Source of the DNA: Actinomortierella ambigua
Lineage: Eukaryota > Mortierellomycota > Mortierellomycetes > Mortierellales > Mortierellaceae
Assembly (NCBI GenBank): GCA_016098155.1
Contig: JAAAJB010000010.1
Coordinates: 81,202 to 145,201, forward strand
Direction of reading: 5' to 3'
DNA: 64,000 bases
The notes beneath the pieces are model-generated. The model saw only the letters and a program-made list of their open reading frames with translations, was not told the origin of the DNA and ran no database searches. The translations under genes were made by a program, and so were the position numbers. Below, in pieces: positions 11,201 through 22,248 of this stretch; position 1 is the stretch's first letter; each line of letters starts with the position of its first letter.

Positions 11201-11414
11201 CTGCTGCTGCCGCGGCCTTACTGCGAGCCTCTTGCATTAGTAGCGAATAATCGATGGACATTGACGCTCCATGTCCGTGTCGCTTCATTCCCATACCAAT
11301 CCCCTGCGTCTTGAACGCAAGGGGGTCTTTGGAATGGATATCCAGTCGTGGATCTGCATCTTGTAGAGCACGATGGTTTAGCACCGTCGTCTCCTCAGGA
11401 GGCTGGGGTGGCAT
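8213..11414 (-). CDS. Hyaluronan-synthase-like GT2 processive glycosyltransferase
   Basis: Integral membrane GT2 polymerase that would build and extrude an extracellular polysaccharide from UDP-sugars. Exons 11414-9737, 9393-8670 and 8558-8213 give 915 residues. About the first 330 residues are disordered, with poly-Ala, poly-Gly and Ser/His/Asn tracts. Two transmembrane segments then precede the GT domain: LLVVDGNEAQDEYM, HRGKRSAMYTGF, VVVTDSDTYLDP (DxD-type Asp, about 549-553), SGPLGIYR (617), GDDRHLTN (647) and QQTRWSKSFFRE (QxxRW, 685). Several C-terminal membrane segments follow. SGPLGIYR, GDDRHLTN and QQTRWSKSFFRE match animal hyaluronan synthases and Cryptococcus Cps1 more closely than ordinary chitin synthases, which have EDR and QRRRW. 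The product could be hyaluronan, a chitin-like glycan or another polymer; sequence alone does not settle this. An in-frame ATG at 11462 is an alternative start. Confidence 0.85.
11041..11245 (-). repeat. Poly-Gly/poly-Ala codon repeats in the HAS-like gene
   Basis: Runs of GGN and GCN codons encode Gly-rich and Ala-rich homopolymers in the disordered N-terminal region of the synthase. They are probably length-variable microsatellites. Confidence 0.7.
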
Positions 11415-14400
11415 AATCGAAAACAAAACAGAGGAGAGAAAGGGGGGGTGCGAAGAAGCCACTTGTGTCGGATATCTTCTTCCGGGATACAGCTAATCCG
11501 TGGAAGGGCGAACCGGGCTGTCTTTAGAGCTTGAGTCGGACTGATGGAAGAGGAGGTGGGACGGGGTCTCTCGCGTCAGATTTTCTAGGTTCGATCTAGT
11601 AAAAACAAGTGTGTAGGGGGGAGAGGGAGGGAGGGAGGAGGGGGCGGGTAGAGACGGGGTAGAAAAGACGAGAGAGAGAGAGAGAGAGTGGAGAGAAAGA
11701 AAGAGAGACAAGGGATCAGATCAATTGTTCTTCTCCAGAGAGAACGAAGAAATAGAGAGTAGACAGAATAATGGTAAAGTATCAAAGAGGACGGGAGGAA
11801 AGTCGTTCTCTCTTTTCTCTGTAACACAGCAAGAAAGTGATGGAGAAAGTATGGTTTGTGGACCACCAGGCTCAAGTAGAAAGACTAGAAAAAAAAAGGA
11901 GAGGAAGAATGAAATGATATCCTACTAGGAATGTAGGCCAGTCATGAATGTTGGCGAAGAGAAAAACACATTGACACAGAGAAGAACATAGACAATTGAC
12001 ATGAGCGATAGAAGGAGAGGGGGGGCGCAAATGAGGGGAGGGACAAAGAGACGGGGAAAAGGAATCGAAATAAGGGAAAAGTGTAAAAATATTCAAAAGA
12101 GAGGTAAAAGTAGGGGGTGAGGCGCTCAGTTGTAAACGCTCCCAGCCGAGAGTCGTTGTTGTAGCTTGTGTGTTCGGGTTGTGTGGGTTCAATGATCCCT
12201 GAGGGCCGCGTGCGTAGGATAAACAAACGGTACCAAGCAGGAATGCCAGAGGGTATCTACTGAGCCTGTCCACAAGAGCAGAAGTGATCCGGACGAAGGG
12301 GAGGGCTGAAAAGGGAAAGGACGGAAACCGGATGGTGGTAGAAGAAAACAAAGGAAATGAAAAAGAATAGGAGCCCACGAGAGTAGACTTCAGTGAACGA
12401 TGGGCCGGTATGTTAGAGAAATGGGCTGGATGGGTGACTGGGGCCGGTCGGTTGACACGGAGCAATGTCGTTAACCGCGCCGAGTTATGAGCCGCTATAC
12501 CCAGAAACTCACTCTAGTCGCTGCTACGGACACCCAACGACGACCAACTTTTTTTTCGTTACGAGTCCAAGAATACAACAAAGGTAGAGGGAGAAAAAAA
12601 AACAAATATGCCAGAGAAGTGGAAGAAAGATGCAGAAGGGAATCCAAGAAAGAGACAAGAAGGGAGGGAAAGAGATGGGAATGGCATCCAGCCAGAGAGA
12701 GAGAGGAAAGAGAGAGAGGATGTGTGTATGTTGAAAGAGAAGGCAGCTAAGGGAGGCACGATGGCGCGGAGAGGTGCAAAAAGGAAAAGAGAATCAGACA
12801 TTACATCCAGCTAGGATGAATCGACACGATGCAAGCCTGAGTGTGTTACGAGAACGAACGAAAGCGCGTGTTGATTATAGCAATCCAATATAATCCTGAG
12901 AGATAACAGCGTGAGTTTCTTCGTGCTCAATGGTGCATGAGACGAGCTACGAATGAAGAGGTGAAGGATGGAGATCAAAAGGAGAGAGCAAGAAAAAGAA
13001 TAACGGGCAGTGATGTTCACAATATCCCATCTGCTGGACAGAAAATTCAGAGGAGTGATGGTCCACTTTTCGTGCAACAATTGGTAGGCCAATGAGACCC
13101 AATGATGCCCTCTCATCGCCGCATCTCCAAAAATATCCTACTGGTCCAATCTCCCAAACCTGGTACCATATGCGTTTCATAGTCATGCAATCAAGAACAA
13201 CGGCACGCCTAAGACCACTACGTGTACAGCCCTTCAAACGCCAACAGCGCCGCACACTTGGCAGTCTTGCGTTCCTTCCTTTGATGGTTCGCGCGCCAGA
13301 GTTTGTAAAGCGATGATCAGCCCTCCATGAAAGGTAAAAATCGAGCAAGCCTGTGACCACAGTGGCACCACATGGGCGCACTGTGGGCTGGAGAAATAGA
13401 AGATAGTCCAGAGTCTGCATGCCCATGCACCACCTCCGTTGACCAGTCATCCACGTCGCCAGTGACTAATCAAGTACGAGTAGGCTTTTGAAAGGAGTAC
13501 TGAGCATGTTCAAGTGTTCGCGCGTGTGTGTTGGTCGATGTTGAAGGATGAGAGAGAAGGAGCAAAGTGATGACAGCAACACTAGAGTAGCCAAAGTGTT
13601 TACCTTTAGCTTGGCGAGCAAAAGGGGAGAGAGGGGCAAAAGGCTCAGGAATAGTTGAAAAACTGTGGGGTGAAGACGAGAATTCACTAGGGAAGGCTCC
13701 TGGGATAGTAGGGTAATTAGAACAATACGAAGATACGAAGAAATACGGACAGATGGCAATGAATATGAGGGACAGCGGAGAATGGGTACAGAGAGAAGGA
13801 ATCGAAAGACAAAACAAATAAGCAAAATGAAGGACAAGAGTGTCACCGCGCACACGAATTGGTTGGCCCGATAATAAAATGTCAGGAAAACATTCATCAG
13901 TATGACAGGCGAGAGATGTACTGTACCTTTTGTAAGAGGAGAACGGAAGGAGGACAAGCAAGAGGAAGAGAAGCAATTCAAGAGTATCGAGTGAGGAATG
14001 AAAGTCGGACCAAACTCGGTGGAGGTCTATGGAAGCATAGACACAGCAGCCATCGGAATGTTGCAGGGTGTGCTGTGAAGCCATGGGCAAATGGGGGCGT
14101 GTTCCTTGGTCGTATTCTGTGCAAATGCAGGTGGAGTAGTGAGATTACCGTGTTGTAGGGTTGGATGGGAATGCCACTTCCTTGTGAACACGGCTTGAGC
14201 ATGTAGCCACGCATTTCTTTTCTTGCTGTCCTAAGGACTGGCGAAGCAATCACAAGGGCGACACAAGCCCCGAGGTGCTCAACCCTGGGATAAAGAAAAA
14301 AAAAACAAACAGCCATGTCCCTTACCGGAAGAAAAAAATATTCATGAAGCTGTGTTTGGTCAAAGTCTTCCGAAACTCAGAAAAGTTGACATGTGGAAAG

Positions 14401-14717
14401 AGAGCCTTGCGCTGAATCCATGTACTTCAGGTGGAGGTGGATGAACAGTCCTCCTGTTCATTTATTTGATGTTCCACACCTTGACCCTTGGTCCTATACA
14501 CTTCTCTCGCAGGGACCCAAAGAGTGATTGGGATCGATGGGTATCGCCCTTGTTCTTAGAGCGAAGTGACATTTTGATGCTTAGGAAATTCCTTCCCCCT
14601 GTGGCTGGTGCATGTATGCGTGCGCGTACAATCTAGAAAGGGGGTGGGGGTGGTAGAGACTGACAGACACATATTCAAACAAACAAAGACAAGATCGAGT
14701 GAAAGAAAAGTGTATTT
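11415..14717. other. 3.3-kb region without a recognisable gene
   Basis: It lies between the start of the HAS-like synthase and the stop of the GPP1-like gene, both on the minus strand. The plus strand is strongly purine-rich from 11580 to 12850 (GA tract near 11660-11705). Frames at 12487-12750 (+), 11872-12465 (-), 12947-13450 (-) and 13470-14090 (-) are compositional: no known motif, and most are rich in Ser/Leu/Phe or Arg/Glu/Lys as expected from CT/GA DNA. It could hold 5' UTR introns of the synthase or a non-coding transcript, but nothing shows this directly. Confidence 0.45.
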
Positions 14718-15574
14718 CTATGCTTTCTTACAAATTTCGATCCATCCGTCCTCCAGGAACTTGACCTCAATTTCTTCAAAGCTATTGATGATGGGCGACG
14801 CTCCTGCCTCGACAAGATGCTTGTGATCCATGGTGCCAGTATTCATGCCGATCACAGCCTTGGCACCAGAAGCAGAGCCAGCACGGATGCCAGCAGGAGC
14901 ATCCTCAAACACAACACACTCGGAAGGATCAACACCCATCGCCTTGGCCGCCTTCAAGTAGCCTTCGGGATTGGGTTTACCAAGGACAATGTCCGAAGCT
15001 GAGACGAGGATCGGGGGTGTGGGCAATCCTGTCTGGACAAACCGCGTGTTGGCCATGTTTCGACCAGCGCTTGTCACTACGGCCCACTTGTCGCGAGGGA
15101 TGGATTCGAGCAAAGCACGGGTGCCTGGGATGATGATCATGCCCTCGGTGCTCTCAGTGACGAGGTCTTCGAGATTTTTGATGTATTCTGGGGACAGCGT
15201 TTCGGCGTGGCGCTCTACCGGGGTGAACTCGCGTAAGATCTCAAACGAAGGGCGGCCGTGGGAAACTGCAATCAGTTCCTCAAAGACGACGCCATTGGCG
15301 TCGCACCACTTCTTCCAGTTGCTTTCGACAATGATCGTGGTGTCGATCAGCGTGCCATCCTATTCTCAGACAGAGTGGAGGAGGGGAGAGAGAAGAGAGA
15401 AGAGAAAAGAGAGAGCAAAAAAGGGACAGACAGCAGGACAGCGGGTCAGGGTCGATCGGAAAATTTCAGTTGCCTCAAAAGCGACAGAGTGGCCAAAGGT
15501 ATAAAAACGTCCGTCGTTTGTACCATGTCAAAAAGGAGGCCCTTGCAACGGATAGGGAAGGAGGCTGCCGACAT
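14718..15574 (-). CDS. GPP1: Glycerol-3-phosphatase-like HAD phosphatase (GPP1/DOG family)
   Basis: Soluble HAD-superfamily phosphatase related to yeast GPP1/GPP2 and DOG1/DOG2, which dephosphorylate glycerol-3-phosphate or 2-deoxyglucose-6-phosphate. Exon 1 (15574-15524) encodes only 17 residues and exon 2 (15359-14718) the rest, for 230 residues in total; the family is usually 230-250. The single intron falls inside HAD motif I: LLFDM joins DGTLID, giving nucleophile Asp16 and Asp18. Also visible are AVVTSAG (motif II), GKPNPEGYLKAAK (motif III Lys) and VVFEDAPAGIRAG (motif IV). The first exon was found by extending motif I upstream; its ATG and donor are unambiguous. Which phosphoester it prefers cannot be told from sequence. 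Confidence 0.88.
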
Positions 15575-16599
15575 TGTGAATGCTTGAATGTAAATGAATG
15601 GGGATGATGGAGAACAAAAAGTGGAGATAGTGCCAAACCTTGTGTCATTTTATTGTCTTGCAAGGCCTCACTCTAAACCGCAGCGGTGTGAGTGCCTCCC
15701 CTCCCCCCCCCCCCAAAAAAAAAGAGGGCCGATCATGACTCGCAGCAGCTTTTCCTGAGATGGGAGTGGGCAGACATCTGTACACATTGGTGGTTGCTGT
15801 GCTCAAAAGATGACCGAGTCTTGCGCCTTCGTTCACGCTTCCAAAGCTTGGACACAAATATAACCACTGCTGTACTAGGACACAAACCTTGGGTTGTGTG
15901 ATCATGTACTGATAACGACGTGCGCAGTCCACAGGTTGTTCTGCCATCAGTGACCAATGGGCTAGTTATGGTTGGGAGAGGGGGGGGGGAAGTTGATACC
16001 ATACATGTATGGTGAACCTTGGCACTGTTGACAGTACACACTCAGTCAGAACTGCAGGTGACATGGGGAAGAGGGAAGAAGGAAGAGGGAGAGGAGGAAA
16101 TCATGAAAGTCTTGTTGCAGTGAGTTGGCAACAACAGCCCTGCCAGAGCATGAATGACCTCTGGCGCTAAACTCTAAAATAATAGCTCAACGCGCTAATT
16201 CTCTGCAGGCTACAACAACGTCCTTTGGCAATCCTAAGCGACATTCGTTGCTGCAGACGCCCCTGCCTATGCTGAATGGCCCATAGGGCGCGTTGATTTA
16301 TGTGTGTGTGTGTGGGGGGGGGGATGATCTTACTGCTCTACATTCCGGCAACCACAAATCTTTACTATGGGGCTTCGCAATGTCAGTGCCCGCCCCAAGA
16401 CCGGACCAACCAATTTGATTCTCTCTTCCCCATCTATCTCTCTTCCCTTCTTTCATCTTTCTTCTCAATCATCCTTAACTCATTCCTTTGCCTCTCTCGT
16501 CTTTGTCTATATTGTTGTCTTGCTCTTTGAACACATCCAAGTGCTGCTCTTTTTCAGTCTTTGCCTCAGCAACACCTCTCCAGCGAAAAACGGCCGATC
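15575..16599. other. Divergent intergenic region
   Basis: Shared promoter region of the GPP1-like gene (minus) and the first MBOAT gene (plus). It contains a C-run near 15705-15714, a G-run near 15981-15989 and a short TG/G repeat near 16298-16323. A CT-rich leader (about 16425-16560) precedes the MBOAT start. No coding signal was recognised. Confidence 0.5.
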
Positions 16600-17988
16600 A
16601 TGGATATGAGCAATCCTCCTATGCACAACATTGGATTTGATCCCAACGACCTCCCGCCTCGTTCAAAGCCTTTCCAGTTGTTCTACTTCTCTCCCCAAAG
16701 TCTGGAGGGTGTCGTCAACCATCCAGATGGTATTTTCCCCGTCTCATTGCCAACAAACACGTACCTCATCATCCATGCCTTAACTGTCCTGTCTCTTTAC
16801 TTGCTCCTGTGCGTCAAGTACTTTTCATGTCGAACCAAACAGCTTTTGGCTCTGCCGATACTTTTGGGGCTGCTAGCCATGCCCATATTTTTCACTGCTT
16901 CCAGTCACCTGATTCATCTCATTTGCGCACTCACCACTTCATGCTATGTAATGCGCTTCATCGACATCTACTACCTCAAGCCATGGACGGGCATTAGGAG
17001 TTATTACAATGGCCAGCATTCATCACATCAGGTCAGGAGTCAACCAAGTACAGCAGGCTCCGAAAGCAAGGAGGGCGAAGAATGCGAGGAGAGCTCAGAT
17101 GCGCACGAGTGGCTGATGTGGGACAAGGAGAGGTTGCGAACGGAGCTCTGGGCCTCCGTGCGGAAGCTACCAAATGTCAGCCACGGTGCTTCAGAGCCCA
17201 GAGGCGTGGCCGTGGCGACGATAGTACCGTATGCGCTGGTGTATATCATTGTCGGAGACGCTCTACTCCTCAGCATCACGGATGCCCGTATAACTGATTT
17301 GGATCGATTGAGTCCAACGGCACGGCAGATACTGCTGGCCACTGTCGGAGGTGCTACCATAGCCTTGATGATGCTCTATTTCTTTTATCTCATTCTTTTC
17401 GGTTGGGTGATTGTGACACGGCAGCAGATCATCTATCCATCAGAGTGGACCATGACTAGCCACCGCTTTCCGCTGTTTGCCACTGACCCGGCCGATTTTT
17501 GGTCTCAATGGCATACGCTGTTCAAGTTTGTTTGGGTCGATTTCGCATACTTTCCTCTTCGACGACTCGCTCAGCGCTTCATGGACTCATCCAGGACAGG
17601 CTCCAGGGCCCTCTCCAGGGCCCTTGAGCTCGCTCTCCCTGTCCTCGGTGTCTTCTTCCTGTCCGGTGTCTCGCATGGTTTCTGCATCTGGGCGGCATGG
17701 CGGGCACCACCGTCGTCGCAGATGAACTATTTTTTGGTTCAAGGGTTGGCCGTGATTGTCACCAAGGGATTTCAACAATCGTCGCCTGGCCGTCGCTGGT
17801 CTAGAGTCTACCACTCTCAATCAGAACGACGGCGCAAGTGGATCGATCGTGCAGGGATGATAGCCATGGTAGTGTTTCACATTTTAACCGCACCTCCGTT
17901 TATCGAACCATATGCCAGGCATGAGGTGTGGCTTGGGCATCGCTCACGGAGTGTGCTTTGGCACCTTTTTGTAAAGCACTGGGCATAA
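16600..17988 (+). CDS. Wax-synthase-like MBOAT acyltransferase 1
   Basis: Multi-pass membrane O-acyltransferase of the MBOAT/wax-synthase-like superfamily, expected in the ER and to transfer a fatty acyl group to an alcohol or sterol-like acceptor. One exon, 462 residues. The start at 16600 (MDMSNPPMHNIGFDP) aligns with the N-terminus of the next paralogue. Visible features are several hydrophobic helices, RFIDIYYLKPWTGIRSYYNG, the conserved SEWTMTSHRFPLFATDP, DFWSQWHTLFKFVWVDF, and SGVSHGF with the expected catalytic His. Fungal homologues are usually annotated as wax synthase domain proteins, and some act in meroterpenoid acetylation. It is the first of three tandem paralogues and is intronless, unlike nearly all other genes here. 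Confidence 0.85.
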   Translation: MDMSNPPMHNIGFDPNDLPPRSKPFQLFYFSPQSLEGVVNHPDGIFPVSLPTNTYLIIHALTVLSLYLLLCVKYFSCRTKQLLALPILLGLLAMPIFFTASSHLIHLICALTTSCYVMRFIDIYYLKPWTGIRSYYNGQHSSHQVRSQPSTAGSESKEGEECEESSDAHEWLMWDKERLRTELWASVRKLPNVSHGASEPRGVAVATIVPYALVYIIVGDALLLSITDARITDLDRLSPTARQILLATVGGATIALMMLYFFYLILFGWVIVTRQQIIYPSEWTMTSHRFPLFATDPADFWSQWHTLFKFVWVDFAYFPLRRLAQRFMDSSRTGSRALSRALELALPVLGVFFLSGVSHGFCIWAAWRAPPSSQMNYFLVQGLAVIVTKGFQQSSPGRRWSRVYHSQSERRRKWIDRAGMIAMVVFHILTAPPFIEPYARHEVWLGHRSRSVLWHLFVKHWA

Positions 17989-19315
17989 TCATATCGAGTA
18001 AATTAAAGAAGATGCTTCACAAGATGCCATGCACCATGGAATCAAGCGCAGTTGCTAGGGTTACATCTGAGAGGCGAGTACAATGTAATAGGAGGTGTCT
18101 GTGCGCATAAACATGAGACAACACGAGGATGAAGAGCGCAGAATAAGTACGTAGATCGATGTGTTCCATGCACATCTTGATCCTAAGCTCCATAGGCTGT
18201 ATTGCTTTGGGTGGAGTGCAGATCGCAGCGACTAGCATCTTGAACGGTCAGTCCATCTTGTCACATGCCATGACTGCACACTGGATTCCCAGCGACTCGT
18301 CGAATCTCCCCATTGACGACAGGAACAAAATTCATCGTGATCTTCGCCAAAGTCTCCTTACGCCTTTATGCGGTATGTTGGGCCTCATGCAAGCGACACT
18401 GGTTATCTCGGTACAGCACTTGTTGCAGGTTGTCGACTATATTTAATCCATTATTGGCAGGCCAACCAAGTTGATTAGGATAACTGACCTTCTAGTTTTT
18501 GAACAAAAAGACGTCCGCAAGATGCTTTCGGACCTGCTTGATCTAATCGTTTATGAAGTCCCGCATGCCAAGCTTCGCATGCCTTCAGGACGCGTGTGAT
18601 TCTCACTTGGCATCGTCAACCAGCTCGTCACACATAGTACTTTCCAGTCCACTAACTAAGTCACCTTGAACAACGCCATCGATCACACAACTGAGCATGT
18701 GAAGCTTGATCTTCGAAATAAAACACGCACAAGAATGTGTCAGGAGAATAAAAAGGTTGTGATAACTATCTGAGAGGGCTGGCTTATATCCAAAGTGGCA
18801 AGATATCGTTCTCGTGCGGCCAGCAGTCGGGTTTTATGGGTATGACCTTGTACAAACTACTGTCACACCCGATATCGAGCCGATCGTGGTCGAATGATTC
18901 CATGTTCTCAGAATAAATGGTTGTGAGCGTGCACGATATGCTTCACAGAGAGTAAGAACTACTTGTGGCTCCGGTAGTCTCCCGAACTACCTATTTTCAG
19001 CACGAATGCCGTTTGTGAGTAAACGAATGGAATTACGACCTTTGGGATGGGTGGCAACTTTGATGGTGACATGGACACGAGCAAATACTTATTTCCATAC
19101 CTCATTGCTTTCATGATGTGGATTTGAACTGGCGCCCCTCATGGGAGATCCTTTTTGCTGATTTGCTCCATCTGTTTTCGTCCTCTCTTACCCACTCTCT
19201 GTCTTTGTTACTCGTTCGCTTCTATTTGGTTTCTAGTGTCACTCAGTGCGACGTGCCTTTAACTTCATTGTCGCTTCGCTTCACATACCCACGTACACAA
19301 ACACCAACACAGACC
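17989..19315. other. Intergenic between MBOAT 1 and MBOAT 2
   Basis: About 1.3 kb of mixed composition with no recognisable gene or decayed MBOAT copy. A pyrimidine-rich leader (about 19160-19310) directly precedes the second gene. The frame open upstream of that gene back to 19118 is this leader, not coding. Confidence 0.5.
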
Positions 19316-20815
19316 ATGAACACCAGTAGTCGTCCGATGCACGACCTGTGGTTCGATCCCTATGGCTATCCGCCTTGCTCGGGTTCGTACAAGTCGCGCT
19401 TCTTTCCGTCCTGCACCACAGTCGAGCCCTTCAACCCACTCACTGGCATCTTCATCTCCTGGCCGACAAGTATTTACATGGCTATCCATACAGCAACCAC
19501 AACGGCTCTCTACCAGCTCCTACTTTCAAAGCACCTGTCGAGTCGAGCTAAGCAGATAGCTGCACTACCATTGCTGGCCTGGCTACTAGTGATGCCTGTC
19601 TTCTTCACGCCGTCCAACCGCCTGTTCCACCTCATTTCTGCCGTCACGAGCGGCTCCTCGGCGATGCGCTTCATTGATCTCTACTATCTCAAGCCATGGA
19701 CGGGCATGAGGAGCTACTACAATGGCCAGCTTTCCGCCTATCGCACCAAATGCGAAAATACCGTCGTTGTTGGGGACAAGAACGAGGATAAGAACGGCAA
19801 AGACAGTGATAAGCGTCTCCGTTCCCGACTCGCAAGTCCTACGTCCAACACCAGCGGCGCCTCAGATCAGCTACGAGTACCGCATGATTCTGGTCAGCGA
19901 ATGGAAGCGAGCAAGGGTGTGGCGCTTGACGAATGGCTCATGTGGGACAAAGAGCGGATGCATATCGAAATGTGGGCTCCTGTTCGGCGGCTAGCGAATG
20001 TTGGCAGTGCAAGTGGCGATGCACCTACAGCAGGCGACCAAGGGGTTCACTGGACATCGCTCTTGCCCATCTTCTTGATCTATGCTGCCGTGAGTGACAT
20101 CATTCTATATGTTATCTCAGAAGTCCGCGTTGCCGTCGTGGAGCGAATGAGCAACATCCAGTACCTCCTGTTCATATGCGCAGGAGGAGGAGTTATTACA
20201 CTGAACATGCTCTGGTTTTTCTATATTGTCCTCTTCGCATGGGCCATTCTGACAGGCCAGCGTGTCCGTGCCTCTGAATGGACGATGATTAACCATCGGT
20301 TCCCGCTGTTCGCGACCGATCCCTCCGACTTTTGGTCGCAGTGGCATACATTGTTCCGATATATTTGGGTCGATCTGGCCTTCTTCCCTATCCGGAGGTT
20401 CGCTCAGCTGTATTTAGGCCCACAAAGAACAGGGTCCAAGGCGATTTCCAAAGCGCTGGAGGGCGCGCTTCCCGTTCTCGGTGTGTTTGTCTTGTCGGCG
20501 ACCTTGCATGGATATATTGTTTGGTCGACATGGCGTCTGTCACCAGTATCTCAGTGGGTCTACTTTATCATCCAAGGACTAGCGGTGGTGGCCACCCGAG
20601 GATTTCAGCAGACGAAGCCTGGTCAACGTTGGTGTCGATATTATTATGCACGATCCGAGCAAGAGCGCAAGTGGCTCGATCGTGTGGGAATGTTGGCCAT
20701 GGTGGGATATCACGCTTTGACGGCACCTATTTTTATTGAACCCTATGTGAGGCACGCATTGTGGCTGGACGTTCGCCCGCGAAGTGTGCTGTGGCTTCTC
20801 TTTGGCAAGCTTTGA
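19316..20815 (+). CDS. Wax-synthase-like MBOAT acyltransferase 2
   Basis: Paralogue of the gene at 16600; one exon, 499 residues, starting MNTSSRPMHDLWFDP. It shares FIDLYYLKPWTGMRSYYNGQ, a DEWLMWDKER motif, SEWTMINHRFPLFATDP, DFWSQWHTLFRYIWVDL, and the LHGY catalytic-His region. A polar loop after the third hydrophobic block is longer than in copy 1. The two proteins are clearly recent duplicates, since motif blocks are near-identical, whereas copy 3 is much more diverged. It probably has the same reaction class, ER acyl transfer to an alcohol, but the diverged loops leave room for different acceptors. Confidence 0.85.
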   Translation: MNTSSRPMHDLWFDPYGYPPCSGSYKSRFFPSCTTVEPFNPLTGIFISWPTSIYMAIHTATTTALYQLLLSKHLSSRAKQIAALPLLAWLLVMPVFFTPSNRLFHLISAVTSGSSAMRFIDLYYLKPWTGMRSYYNGQLSAYRTKCENTVVVGDKNEDKNGKDSDKRLRSRLASPTSNTSGASDQLRVPHDSGQRMEASKGVALDEWLMWDKERMHIEMWAPVRRLANVGSASGDAPTAGDQGVHWTSLLPIFLIYAAVSDIILYVISEVRVAVVERMSNIQYLLFICAGGGVITLNMLWFFYIVLFAWAILTGQRVRASEWTMINHRFPLFATDPSDFWSQWHTLFRYIWVDLAFFPIRRFAQLYLGPQRTGSKAISKALEGALPVLGVFVLSATLHGYIVWSTWRLSPVSQWVYFIIQGLAVVATRGFQQTKPGQRWCRYYYARSEQERKWLDRVGMLAMVGYHALTAPIFIEPYVRHALWLDVRPRSVLWLLFGKL

Positions 20816-22248
20816 GAGAAAGAGAGAGAAAGAGAGAGAGAGTATGCAGTATTCGCTTTCTTACTATACATGTAGAGAAAATAGAGAGCATCTCGTGGGC
20901 CTCGGAAGCCTTCGATGCAATTAAATTTCCACCCTGGCGCGGGAGAAAGGGCTACCGGTGCACGTGTGCAGCAAACGGACATTGTGCAAACGGGGTGAAT
21001 TCTTATTCATACAGCTGTTGTGCGCATGAAGGGAGGGGAGACAGCATGCAAGTCGACAGAACAAACCCCTCTGCTTCTCGCTTCTCACAATTGATGGAGG
21101 AAAAAAGGCGGGGTGGAGTGCTGAGCAGCATTAGGGTCAGCAGCAGGGTTTCCCCTCTTTCTGATCTCAGCAGAACCAGCGAGCCTCGAGGTTCAAAAAA
21201 GGCTTATTTTTGCTTACACATCGTCCATAGGGTTTAGCTATCCGACGAGAATCCGGAGAGAGGGGGGATGAGGGGATTACCCAACATGTGGAGACGGCTA
21301 CATGTTTTTCTTAACTTGGTCAAGACACTGCATCGGAGTGATGTGTCCATGCGACCAGAGAGCGACGATGTGGAGAGCAAATAGACACATGTTGCTCAAA
21401 GCCAAGACCCCATATATGATATAGGTTCAAGACTTGACTGAGCCACAGAACTCGGCTCGCTTCGCTCCTTCCTTCCGCGCGGGTGGGAGCCAGAAATTTC
21501 TCGCCGTGATGGATTCTTCAGGCACCTGAATTCTACTACCTGTGGGAAGCCGAGATAGACACAGTTTGGTGAGTGGAGAGTGGCTGTTGATACTGCACAC
21601 TTATGAAGTCCGACTGTCCTAATCTTGGACAAACAGACAAACAGACACTATTTTCTCACCCCGCTTGCCTTGGACACGCATTTTTTTTTTTTTTTTTTTT
21701 TTTTTGCCTTGACCTTGACCTCAACCATCTTGTCCTACAGGAGAAAGGGGTCATGTCAATTGTCTGCAGGAAAAAAAAAGAGTCTTTTCTTGGCAGCGTC
21801 GGTGTCAATGGTACCTCGTCTTGCCAAGACGGGAAAAGATGACCCCAAGAATAAATAAATCAGGTAGGTAGCAGGCCATCATATACCACAAGCAGGGACA
21901 AGGATTAGAAGCGTCTACCGACCCGGAATGAACTCACAAGCTTTAGACCTGTGCAAAGGCCACCTTTCTATTTTGATGTTTGCCGTGCGAGAGGGCGCTC
22001 TCAAAGATATCATTTTGTGATAAAATGATTGTTATCACGTATCGAGCACATGTCAGAACCAGGGGGAGGGGGAAATATAAAATGTTCCGCCCGAACCCAA
22101 AACTTTTACAACCTTTACTCTCCTCTACCCACGCTTTCTTCTGATACCCCTCGTTCCCTTACTCGCCAGCTTTCTCTTCTTCCTCCTGCCTGCCTAACGG
22201 CCTTTCCCCTCCCTTCCCCTCCTTGCACACCACCACCACAGACTCGCC
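20816..22248. other. Intergenic between MBOAT 2 and MBOAT 3
   Basis: About 1.4 kb with no recognised gene. It starts with a GA repeat right after the MBOAT 2 stop, has a T-run at about 21681-21705, and ends in a CT-rich leader. A TATA-like element lies at 22075-22082. Confidence 0.5.
22075..22082 (+). promoter_or_regulatory. TATA-like box upstream of MBOAT 3
   Basis: ATATAAAA 167 bp before the start codon at 22249, followed by a CT-rich leader typical of fungal core promoters. Confidence 0.4.

Noticed and set aside
11660..11705. GA repeat as a transposon end or regulatory array
   Set aside because: Similar GA/CT tracts occur throughout the intergenic DNA, so it is background composition.
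12947..14090. Minus-strand frames of 167 and 206 codons
   Set aside because: Random-looking or Ser/Leu-rich sequence with no family resemblance.
19118..19315. N-terminal extension of MBOAT 2
   Set aside because: Opens with a GTG, is CT-rich leader and is absent from copy 1; the ATG at 19316 aligns with the paralogue.
17989..19315. Possible decayed MBOAT copy between copies 1 and 2
   Set aside because: Checked for FWSQWH, YYLKPW and HG-type motifs in all frames; none found.
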